In this document: one piece after another, positions 53,303 to 60,167 of the stretch
How the letters are laid out: every line of letters begins with the position of its first letter
Position numbering within the stretch: the first letter of the stretch is position 1
Assembly (NCBI RefSeq): GCF_001262635.1
Contig: NZ_JXYH01000022.1
Location: forward strand, 1 to 60,167
Direction: 5' to 3'
Length of the DNA stretch: 60,167 nt
Source: Aestuariivita boseongensis
Lineage (GTDB): Bacteria; Pseudomonadota; Alphaproteobacteria; Rhodobacterales; Rhodobacteraceae
Notes under the pieces: generated by a model
Database searches by the model: none
Seen by the model: only the letters and a program-made list of their open reading frames with translations
What the model was told of the DNA's origin: nothing
Program-made: the position numbers and the translations under genes

Positions 53303-53950
53303 ATGTTTGCATTTGGACTTGATAAATTTCGCGGGTCACTTGCCGCGTTCGCACTCGTAATAGGCGCATCCTTCGCGGCCAGCCCCTCGCAGGCGGCTAC
53401 TTGCCCAGTAAACGGTGCCCTCCTCCCGACTGATCCGGGTCATATTGACGGTCAAGTGCAGTACATGACGCTGGAGGACACGTCCGGGGCAACGTGCCTG
53501 GACAGCGGGACCGAAAGTAATCCTGACTCAACGAACGGCGTATTTAGAACGACATATCCTAACTACACAGTTCTCGCGAAGGAAGAAGACGGGAACGGCG
53601 CCCTTGATGGTATCATTACTGGTCTCACCTACGATGCCGGAGACGGAGACTATGGCATCGACGGAGAAATCAGCTTTGTTGACACAGGTTTGACAGGCCC
53701 GTTTGCGATCTTGTTCAAGTTCGGAAACGACAATCAGGATTCATGGTTTGCGTGGAGTGTGTCGGGAGGTTTCACCAACGCTGATTGGGCGCTCGTCTGT
53801 GCACCAGAGTTTCAAGACTGTACACTGAACGGCCTGTCTCATGTCACCTTGTTCGCAGCACCTATCCCAGTTCCGGCCGCTGGCATCCTGTTGATCACCG
53901 CACTGGGTGGTCTGGGCTTCGCCGCACGCCGCCGTCGCAAGGCGAGCTGA
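53303..53950 (+). CDS. second VPLPA-type CTERM sorted protein
   Basis: Exported protein of 215 residues with a signal peptide (FRGSLAAFALVIGASFAASP, cleavage after SQA) and a C-terminal sorting tail PIPVPAAGILLITALGGLGF followed by AARRRRK. The tail is close to that of the protein at 49858-50424, sharing LITALGG/LLTALGG and the arginine run, with VPAA in place of VPLPAG. Two cysteine pairs in the mature part (ATCPVNG, ATCLDSG, LVCAPEFQDC) may form disulfides. The start at 53303 has GGGG upstream; the frame is open to 53234. A strong terminator follows. It is probably processed by the same exosortase. Confidence 0.9.
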   Translation: MFAFGLDKFRGSLAAFALVIGASFAASPSQAATCPVNGALLPTDPGHIDGQVQYMTLEDTSGATCLDSGTESNPDSTNGVFRTTYPNYTVLAKEEDGNGALDGIITGLTYDAGDGDYGIDGEISFVDTGLTGPFAILFKFGNDNQDSWFAWSVSGGFTNADWALVCAPEFQDCTLNGLSHVTLFAAPIPVPAAGILLITALGGLGFAARRRRKAS

Positions 53951-53985
53951 TACTGGGCCCAAAAAGTCACAGCAAGCATCTACAG

Positions 53986-54007
53986 ACAGCCCCCAGTCGG
54001 GGGCTGT
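53986..54007 (+). terminator. rho-independent terminator after the second VPLPA gene
   Basis: ACAGCCCCC and GGGGGCTGT pair over nine bases around the loop AGTC and are followed by TTTCGTTT. It lies 36 bases after the stop of the VPLPA-type gene and separates it from the type I secretion operon. Confidence 0.9.
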
Positions 54008-54178
54008 TTTCGTTTCAAGCGCCGCAATACCCTCTGCAACCGCCCATCCAAGACCTGTTTTTTGCCACATTCTTGCCACACCTCTGTGGAAAACCCGTAA
54101 ACAATCGCGCGGTAAATGCAGGATTGTCATCTGCACGTCTGCGCAAACGATTGGGGCAGAACGGGCACGGTGGGTGGC

Positions 54179-55909
54179 ATGCGGAGCAGGAGAAAGACGG
54201 AAAACGCCTATATCAAGGCGTGGCGTGGGCTGAGGGGAACGCTTGTTCTGGTCGGGCTCTTCAGCGCGGCAATCAACCTCCTGATGCTGACAGGTCCTGT
54301 TTACATGCTGCAGGTCTATGACCGGGTCCTGTCCTCTGGATCGGTGGCGACGCTGACGGGTCTCTTTGCCGTCGTCGTTGTCCTCTACGCCTTCCTCGGT
54401 CTTTACGACTTTCTGCGGGCACGGCTTCTGTCACGCGCAGCGCTGCGGCTCGATACACGGGTGGGCGAAGAGGCGCTGCGCTTCACCCTGCGCGCCGGGA
54501 AGATCGGCGGGCGGGTCAAGGTCGATCCCTCAGCGCAGCCCGTGCGCGATCTTGAACTCGTGCGCAGCTTCATGGGAAGCCCTGCGATCACCGGCCTCTT
54601 TGATCTCCCCTGGATGCCGCTGTTTCTTGCTCTCGTCTTCCTGATCCACCCATGGCTCGGATATCTCACACTGGCGGGTGCGGGCGTCGTCACGGTCGCT
54701 GCTCTCCTCAACCAGTACCTCGTACAGGCCTCGATCCAGCGCGCAATGGGCCTCGAAGGGGCTGAGCGCAACCTCGTCGATTTCTCGCGCACGGATGCCG
54801 AAACGCTGCATGCGCTTGGCATGGGTGACCGGATTGTGTCCCGCTGGCGCAAGATGCATGACGCCGCACTTGCGGCGGCGCAGGTGGGTAGCGACCGCTC
54901 TGAGGGCTTTGCTGCCTTCTCCAAATCCTTCCGCCTGCTTCTGCAATCAGCCCTCCTGACACTGGGTGCATACCTGGCACTGCGACAGGAGATTACGCCG
55001 GGCATGATCATCGCCACATCGATCATCGCTGGCCGCGCGCTGGCCCCGGTTGACCAGGTGATCGGACAATGGCGCGGCATCGGCCGCGCGCGCGAAGCAC
55101 ACCGCCGTCTGAAGGACGTGTTCGATCTTCAGCCTGAGGAGAAACCACGCGTCGACCTGCCCGCACCCAAGGGAGACCTGCGCGTCAATGCTCTGACCAA
55201 ACTCGCTCCTGCTGGACCTGAGGAGCGTGGCGATCGCCCCCGTATCCTCGACCGGGTGAGCTTTGCACTCAGCCCTGGCGATGGACTTGGCGTCGTTGGA
55301 AACAGCGCCGCAGGCAAATCCACGTTGGCCCGGCTTTTGGTTGGTGCCTGGACAGCGGACGCAGGCGAAGTACGGCTCGATGGAGCAACGCTGGACCAGT
55401 GGTCCCCGGAAGCGCTTGGGCGGCACATCGGATACCTGCCGCAGCACCTGCAGATGATGACCGGAAGCGTTGGCGAAAACATCGCCCGCTTTGACCCCGA
55501 GGCGCGGGACGAAGACGTGATCGAGGCCGCCCGTATTGCTGGCGTGCATGACATGATCCTCGGCCTGCCCGATGGCTATGCCACGCATATCGACCGGATG
55601 ATCCGTCCCCTCTCAGGCGGACAGATGCAGCGATTGGGGTTGGCACGGGCGATCTTCGGAATGCCGCGGTTCATCGTCCTCGATGAACCGAACTCGAACC
55701 TTGATGCAGACGGAGACGACGCCCTTTCAAATGCGATCCGCACCATGCGGGAACGTGGCAGCGTGGTGGTTGTCATGGCGCACCGGCCAAGTGCAATGGC
55801 AGCGGTGAACAAAGTGATGATCCTTCATCAAGGCCGCTTGGCGAAATTTGGGGACAAAGACGAAGTGATGGGTGGCGCACCGCGCCCCGTATCAATCGTC
55901 GCACAGTGA
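54179..55909 (+). CDS. type I secretion ABC transporter (PrtD-like)
   Basis: Inner-membrane ABC exporter of 576 residues with fused membrane and ATPase domains. The N-terminal membrane part (about residues 20-310) has TGPVYMLQVYDRVLSSGS, typical of PrtD/type I exporters. The ATPase domain has Walker A in VVGNSAAGKSTLARLLVG, the signature LSGGQMQRLGLARAIFG and Walker B in RFIVLDEPNSNLD. It lacks an N-terminal peptidase C39 domain. ATG 54179 begins the usual N-terminus; the frame is open to 54116. It is the first gene of the operon with the membrane fusion protein 10 bases downstream. The exported substrate is not adjacent; the beta-helix protein at 16340 is one candidate. Confidence 0.93.
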   Translation: MRSRRKTENAYIKAWRGLRGTLVLVGLFSAAINLLMLTGPVYMLQVYDRVLSSGSVATLTGLFAVVVVLYAFLGLYDFLRARLLSRAALRLDTRVGEEALRFTLRAGKIGGRVKVDPSAQPVRDLELVRSFMGSPAITGLFDLPWMPLFLALVFLIHPWLGYLTLAGAGVVTVAALLNQYLVQASIQRAMGLEGAERNLVDFSRTDAETLHALGMGDRIVSRWRKMHDAALAAAQVGSDRSEGFAAFSKSFRLLLQSALLTLGAYLALRQEITPGMIIATSIIAGRALAPVDQVIGQWRGIGRAREAHRRLKDVFDLQPEEKPRVDLPAPKGDLRVNALTKLAPAGPEERGDRPRILDRVSFALSPGDGLGVVGNSAAGKSTLARLLVGAWTADAGEVRLDGATLDQWSPEALGRHIGYLPQHLQMMTGSVGENIARFDPEARDEDVIEAARIAGVHDMILGLPDGYATHIDRMIRPLSGGQMQRLGLARAIFGMPRFIVLDEPNSNLDADGDDALSNAIRTMRERGSVVVVMAHRPSAMAAVNKVMILHQGRLAKFGDKDEVMGGAPRPVSIVAQ

Positions 55910-55919
55910 GGCCGGACCG

Positions 55920-57233
55920 ATGACAGCAGAAGCTTTTTCCAACCCGGTTCTAAAGACCGATATCTCCCGCCCTGGCCGCTTTGGCGTCCTGGCCGGGCTA
56001 GCGCTGCTGGCGCTCGTCTTCGGATGGGCCCAGATGACGCCAATCAACGGCGCGGTAATCGCCTCGGGCTCGGCCGTTGTGCGCGGCAAGCCGAAAACAG
56101 TCCAGAGCCTCGACGGTGGGATCATTGAGGAAATCCGCGTCGCGGATGGCGATCTGGTCCGCCAAGGCGACGTGCTGTTGCGGCTCGACCCCACGTTAAT
56201 GCACATCAATCTCGACATGTATCGTAACCGGCTGGCGGAAACCCGGGCCGAGATGAGCCGGTTGCGCGCAGAACAGGTGAATGCCACCACGCTCGCCTTC
56301 GACTATGACACCGAGTATCTTGAAGGCCTTCCGCTGGAGCAGATCAACGCAGCACAGGAAGAGATCTTCGAAGCTCGCCGCGAGGTCATGAAAGGCCGAA
56401 AAGAACAGTTGCGCGAGAAGATCGCACAGTTCTTCAACCAGATCTCCGGAGTAGAAAGCCTGATCGTTGCCAAGCAGGAGCAGTTGAGCTTCATCGAAAA
56501 GGAACTCACCGATGTCAGCGCGCTGCATGCCGATGGCCTGGCCCGTGAAGGCCAGGTTCTGGAACTGCAGCGCGCGCGTGCCCGGCTCCTCGGCGAAATC
56601 GCCGGACATCAGTCAGAACTGGCTCGGATCCACAACTCGATCCGCGACACCGAGCTTGAGATCCTTCAGGCGGAACGGCAATTCAAGGAACAAGTGGTGA
56701 CTGATCTGCGTCAGGCCTCGATGACGGGCGAGGAACTCGTCCTGCAGATCGTAACAGTTCAGAAGCAGCTGGAACGGATCGAGATCCTGTCCCCGGTCGA
56801 CGGCATTGCCCACGAGATGCAGGTCTTCAACGCCGGCAGCGTGGTTCAGCCTGGTGAAACGATTCTCCAAGTTGTGCCGACTTCAGAAGGGGTGGATTTC
56901 GAAGTCCGGGTCGATCCCAACGCGATCGACCAAGTGGCGCAGGGACAGCGTGCAAAAGTGGTGTTCAGCGCTTTCAACGCGCGCACCGCGCCTGAAATCT
57001 TCGGAACGGTCTCGGGCATTTCACCGAGCACCGTAGTCGATCCAATGACTGGGCAGAGCTTTTTCCGTGTGACGCTCGCGATACCGCCCGAGGAACTGGA
57101 GCGGCTGGGCGATCATGAAATCCTGCCTGGAATGCCGATCGAGGCCTTTCTGCAAACTGGGGAACGCACGGTGCTAAGCTACCTCACGCGGCCGCTGAGC
57201 GATCAGTTGCGCCGCGCTTTCCGCGATGACTGA
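55920..57233 (+). CDS. HlyD-family type I secretion membrane fusion protein
   Basis: Periplasmic adaptor of 437 residues linking the ABC transporter to the outer-membrane factor. One N-terminal helix (FGVLAGLALLALVFGWAQMT) is followed by a lipoyl-like half-motif (VQSLDGGIIEEIRVADGDLV), a long coiled-coil hairpin (about residues 90-290), the second half-motif (ILSPVDGIAHEMQVFNAGSV) and the beta-barrel part. This is the PrtE/HlyD type. The start at 55920 follows GTGAGG. The C-terminal end YLTRPLSDQLRRAFRDD is typical. Confidence 0.94.
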   Translation: MTAEAFSNPVLKTDISRPGRFGVLAGLALLALVFGWAQMTPINGAVIASGSAVVRGKPKTVQSLDGGIIEEIRVADGDLVRQGDVLLRLDPTLMHINLDMYRNRLAETRAEMSRLRAEQVNATTLAFDYDTEYLEGLPLEQINAAQEEIFEARREVMKGRKEQLREKIAQFFNQISGVESLIVAKQEQLSFIEKELTDVSALHADGLAREGQVLELQRARARLLGEIAGHQSELARIHNSIRDTELEILQAERQFKEQVVTDLRQASMTGEELVLQIVTVQKQLERIEILSPVDGIAHEMQVFNAGSVVQPGETILQVVPTSEGVDFEVRVDPNAIDQVAQGQRAKVVFSAFNARTAPEIFGTVSGISPSTVVDPMTGQSFFRVTLAIPPEELERLGDHEILPGMPIEAFLQTGERTVLSYLTRPLSDQLRRAFRDD

Positions 57234-57245
57234 GCCCTGTATAAG

Positions 57246-57279
57246 GTGATGCTCTGAGGGCACAACCCAAGAGCATCAC
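57246..57279. promoter_or_regulatory. inverted repeat between the fusion-protein and TolC-like genes
   Basis: GTGATGCTCT (57246-57255) and AGAGCATCAC (57270-57279) pair perfectly over ten bases around a 14-base loop, in the 157-base gap after the membrane fusion protein gene. No T-run follows directly, so it may be an attenuating or RNA-stabilising hairpin rather than a full terminator. Confidence 0.5.
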
Positions 57280-57390
57280 TCAGAAAGTCTTGTTTTGAAA
57301 CAGCGTTTCCGACATCGTGCAAAAAAATAGTCATATGCGGATAACCGGCGCAAAAGCCGGAGCGCGTTGACTGAGAGGCAGGAAAAAACA

Positions 57391-58773
57391 ATGACGGGCA
57401 AGACCTGGCGTAGGTCGTCGTGCGTAATTTCGCTTATTGCGGGGCTGTCGATCCTGGCAGGCTGCTCGCGGTCTCCGTATGAGGCGCCGCTGTTCCCGTT
57501 CCTGTCATCTTACGGTGCGGCGAGAGCTGGCGCGCCGGTTCTACTGAGCAACGCGGAATGGTGGAAATCCTTCAAGGATCCCACGCTCGATACCCTTATC
57601 CAGCAAGGGCTTTCGGATAACCTGGACCTCGAGATCGCAAAGGAGCGGGTCATTGAGGCCGAGACTATCCAGCGCAGCGTGCCAAGATCCGCCTTTTTAA
57701 CAGGACAGGCGGATGTGCAGCGCGTGGGAGGTGATGTCGGTCCGACACGCACCCAGCGTGAGGGACGTATCGGTTTCGATTGGATCCTCGACATCTATGG
57801 TGGCCGTCGTGCCCAGATTGACGCAGCGGGTGCACGCATCGAAGTGGCCGATGCCGAGGTTGACGCAGCGCGGTTGCTGCTTCTGCTCAATATCACGAAC
57901 GCTTATGTCGATCTCCGGTTCCACCAGACCAGTCTTGCCTTGCGCCAGTCAGAGCTGGCATCGCGACTGCAGACGCTGGAACTGATCGAACGCCTGCAGC
58001 GGGGCAATGCGGCTACGCAAGTCGATGTGGTACGGGCCCGTGCGCTGGTCTCGGAAACCCGCGCGGAGCTGCCGGACATTCGAGCTGCCGTCGCAGCTAG
58101 CAAAAATGAGATCGCCGTGCTTCTGGGTAAGGCACCGGGTACGCTCGCAATCGATCTCGCCAAGGGCGTCCGTCAGCCGCGTGTCTCGATGTCTCCGGAT
58201 GTTGGCATTCCTGCCGATCTCCTACGCAACCGCCCAGATATCCGTGTGGCCGAGCGCAGCTATTACGCGGCTTTCCTCGATGTTCAGAGTGCACGGGCGG
58301 ATCTCTACCCGCAACTGTCTCTCAGCGGTACGATCGCGCGCACCACTGCAGGCGGTTCATCGGCCACGGAATACCTGTTCGGCCCGTCGCTAACGCTGCC
58401 TATCCTACCCAATACGAACCGCCGCGCCGCAACAGAGAGGCGCGAATCTCTGGTCCGACAGGCCCACACGAACTGGCAACAGACCGTGCTCGAAGCGATC
58501 CGGGACGTGGAGACCTCGCTTGGGGAGTACGCCGCAGCTCTGGAAGCGCAACGCGCCTCCGAACGAACAGTCAGACTTTACAAGGAAGTCGTCTCCCTGA
58601 CCCGCCAAATCGTAACGCGCGACGGAGCGACCATTCGTGATCTCATCGATGCCGAACAGAACGTCGCCAACGCCAACGCCGCACTTGCAAGCACGCTGCG
58701 GAGTGTCGGTCGCAGCTTTGTCAGTCTGAACGTGAACCTCGGCTCCGGACACGCCATTGGTAGAACGAACTAG
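57391..58773 (+). CDS. NodT-type TolC-like outer-membrane efflux lipoprotein
   Basis: Outer-membrane channel of 460 residues of the outer-membrane factor family. The signal peptide ends in a clean lipobox, ILAGC (about residues 27-31), so it is a lipoprotein of the NodT/RND subtype. The repeated OEP domains include EWWKSFKDPTLDTLIQQGLS, GFDWILDIYGGRRAQIDAAG and DLLRNRPDIRVAERSYYAAF. It completes the three-part secretion system begun at 54179, though NodT proteins more often pair with RND pumps. The ATG at 57391 has AGGA upstream; the frame is open to 57367. Confidence 0.92.
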   Translation: MTGKTWRRSSCVISLIAGLSILAGCSRSPYEAPLFPFLSSYGAARAGAPVLLSNAEWWKSFKDPTLDTLIQQGLSDNLDLEIAKERVIEAETIQRSVPRSAFLTGQADVQRVGGDVGPTRTQREGRIGFDWILDIYGGRRAQIDAAGARIEVADAEVDAARLLLLLNITNAYVDLRFHQTSLALRQSELASRLQTLELIERLQRGNAATQVDVVRARALVSETRAELPDIRAAVAASKNEIAVLLGKAPGTLAIDLAKGVRQPRVSMSPDVGIPADLLRNRPDIRVAERSYYAAFLDVQSARADLYPQLSLSGTIARTTAGGSSATEYLFGPSLTLPILPNTNRRAATERRESLVRQAHTNWQQTVLEAIRDVETSLGEYAAALEAQRASERTVRLYKEVVSLTRQIVTRDGATIRDLIDAEQNVANANAALASTLRSVGRSFVSLNVNLGSGHAIGRTN

Positions 58774-58911
58774 CGTATCTGTCTGGCAGCTGGAGCCGCC
58801 CATGTCTGACTATACGTGCACAGCGCGTTCGCGATGGTGACGAGCTTTCTGTAACCCCAAGATACCTGTTGCGGCGCGCCCGCGGCCCGTCGGCGACCAA
58901 AGCAGTCTTTG

Positions 58912-60167
58912 TTAGAACCTGAATTCCAGGAAGCTCCGGATGCTCCAGGCGTCGAAGTCGCCATCACCGATCCCATCATATCCAACGGACACGCCGTGGC
59001 GCAGGTTGCTGCTCGGTGTTGCCTCGTACCCCACCTCAAGAGAGGACGTGACGCTCGATTGTCCAGAGAAGGCCTTGCTCTCTTTGAAGACACCGGTGAT
59101 CGCCGGCCGCGCGAAAATGAAGCTATTGTCGGCGATGGGGCCGAACGGGAACTGGAACTCGGCAGCAAGACTGATCTGCCCGTAATCCATCGACTGCCCA
59201 GTCACACCAATCTGCGTGATGCCGTCGGTGACCACGTAATCATCCTGTTCCTCGCGCACATAACCCAGCGAGACTTCCGGGAGGACCCGGTATGCCGGTT
59301 GGTCAATCTGACCCGTGAGCGTCAGGATTGCAAGGAGACGGTCAGTATCGAATTCTCCCGAATAGGCTGTGCCCAGGCTGACGATGCTGGCGTCGTTCGA
59401 GGACTGCCCCAAAGCCACGCGTCCACTGAGGAACAGCGTATCAGTCAGCGCAGTCGAGAAATACGGTCCGACCATCCAGCCCTTGCCTGAGATGTCTGAA
59501 ACTGCGGTCTCTTCTTCCGAAATACGGTCGAAACTGACCATTAGGCCCAGGATCGTGGAATTGCCGATGCTATAATCGACGCCCATGTTGAGCACGCCAT
59601 AGTCGCCATCCACCGCCGATGCATTCCGCTTGTCGTCGAAAAAAGTATAGCGGCCCTCAGTCCAGAAATAGGTTCCACTCCCGATGTCTCTCGACAGCGA
59701 GAAATCGAGATTAGCCCGCGTCATCGACCCCGAGGACGATACCGCCGCCACAACCGTATTCTGAGAACCTCGGTGCTCAAGACGATATAAACGAGGATCG
59801 TTTCTGAGGGTGCGCTCCATGCGGCGCGTCATGAAGGCCGCGGTTTTGTCGCCGAATTCCTGCTGAACCTGCGAAACATCAGGAGAATTCACGGTGATAG
59901 TGACGCTATCGGTGACGGCGGAATTAACTCCGTCAGAAACCGAAAGCGTGAATACGAGCGTGTCTGCGGCATTCGGTGCGTTGAAGCTGGGCGTAAGAGT
60001 GTCGCCACCGGTGAGCGTAACTAAGGCAGTGCCGCCGGTCTGGGTCCAAACAAAGGTGAGCGTGCCGTTCTCCGGGTCCGTCGCGGTGCCAGCGAGATTG
60101 ACTGCCGCACCTGCGGCGACGGTCTGGTTCGGGCCTGCATCTACCGTCGGCGCCTGGTTGGCCGGTG
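58912..60167 (-). CDS. C-terminal part of an Ig-like/autotransporter-barrel surface protein (cut by window)
   Basis: The gene continues beyond the window edge, so the N-terminus is missing; about 417 residues are visible. The first 90 or so form a PKD/cadherin-like Ig repeat (AGPNQTVAAGAAVNLAGTAT, DPENGTLTFVWTQTGG, then ADTLVFTLSVSDGVNSAVTD), followed by a linker with MTRRMERTLRNDP. From about residue 160 there is a beta-barrel of the autotransporter type (GDYGVLNMGVDYSIGNSTIL, then GPYFSTALTD) ending in SIRSFLEFRF with the terminal phenylalanine. The frame is open through the apparent GTG at 59892, so that codon is not a start. An adhesin-like outer-membrane protein with a secreted Ig-repeat passenger is likely. 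Confidence 0.85.
   Translation of the reverse strand, partial: PANQAPTVDAGPNQTVAAGAAVNLAGTATDPENGTLTFVWTQTGGTALVTLTGGDTLTPSFNAPNAADTLVFTLSVSDGVNSAVTDSVTITVNSPDVSQVQQEFGDKTAAFMTRRMERTLRNDPRLYRLEHRGSQNTVVAAVSSSGSMTRANLDFSLSRDIGSGTYFWTEGRYTFFDDKRNASAVDGDYGVLNMGVDYSIGNSTILGLMVSFDRISEEETAVSDISGKGWMVGPYFSTALTDTLFLSGRVALGQSSNDASIVSLGTAYSGEFDTDRLLAILTLTGQIDQPAYRVLPEVSLGYVREEQDDYVVTDGITQIGVTGQSMDYGQISLAAEFQFPFGPIADNSFIFARPAITGVFKESKAFSGQSSVTSSLEVGYEATPSSNLRHGVSVGYDGIGDGDFDAWSIRSFLEFRF

Noticed and set aside
59892-59892. GTG at 59892 as the start of the barrel protein
   Set aside because: The frame is open to the window edge and encodes a continuous Ig-like domain before it, so the gene is truncated by the window rather than starting there.
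1-60167. tRNA, rRNA or CRISPR features
   Set aside because: No cloverleaf-like or regularly spaced repeat array was recognised on reading; a covariance-model scan would be the decisive test and could not be run.

Overview
The window looks like a chromosomal segment of an alphaproteobacterium, most probably of the Rhodobacterales (Roseobacter group). The evidence is a fused MrpA/MrpB antiporter subunit, two proteins with VPLPA-type C-terminal sorting signals, a matching exosortase carrying an EpsI-like tail (the XrtD type known from Rhodobacteraceae), and GC-rich housekeeping-like stretches. A much more AT-rich stretch in the middle (20 of 60 bases are G or C at 20281-20340, against 41 of 60 at 55021-55080) suggests that part of the polysaccharide locus came by transfer. 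No rRNA, tRNA or CRISPR array was recognised.

Layout. (1) 124-6047, minus: six-gene Mrp-type Na+/H+ antiporter operon. (2) 6323-9890, minus: manC, fcl and gmd, making GDP-mannose and converting it to GDP-L-fucose. (3) 10250-12901: an accessory islet with two unrecognised minus-strand genes, a small XRE-type regulator and a divergent tyrosine recombinase, with two palindromes at its control regions. (4) 12984-19336: ugd (UDP-glucuronate), a decayed manC fragment, and two divergent right-handed beta-helix proteins. (5) 19509-34394: surface-polysaccharide assembly, with a Wzy-like polymerase/ligase, Wzx-like flippase, four GT2 glycosyltransferases, a split Alg14/Alg13-type glycosyltransferase, amino-sugar genes (DegT aminotransferase, acyltransferase/3,4-ketoisomerase fusion, GNAT), a methyltransferase, a kinase-fold protein, an F420-dehydrogenase-beta-like protein and a pyruvyl transferase. 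(6) 34398-37713: rhomboid protease, LtaS/OpgB-like phosphoglycerol transferase candidate and a diacylglycerol kinase. (7) 37778-49797: an exosortase-linked export locus of two divergent operons. The minus arm holds the sugar transferase, TPR protein, Wza-like export protein, outer-membrane barrel and XrtD, and the plus arm holds the AAA ATPase, Wzz-like protein, BY-kinase and a GT2. (8) 49858-53950: two VPLPA-CTERM proteins flanking an unrecognised secreted protein and a small membrane protein. (9) 54179-58773: complete type I secretion apparatus (ABC, membrane fusion protein, outer-membrane factor). (10) 58912-60167, minus: C-terminal part of an Ig-like/autotransporter-barrel protein cut by the window edge.

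How it fits together (inference). GDP-fucose, UDP-glucuronate and a 3-acylamino-dideoxyhexose would feed the glycosyltransferases. The chain would be pyruvylated and perhaps decorated with phosphoglycerol, the diacylglycerol by-product being recycled by DgkA. Export would use Wzx/Wzy and the Wza/Wzz/kinase machinery. The exosortase would process the VPLPA proteins so that they are released into or attached to the polysaccharide. The beta-helix proteins could be polysaccharide-acting enzymes or matrix proteins, and the large one is a candidate substrate for the type I system.
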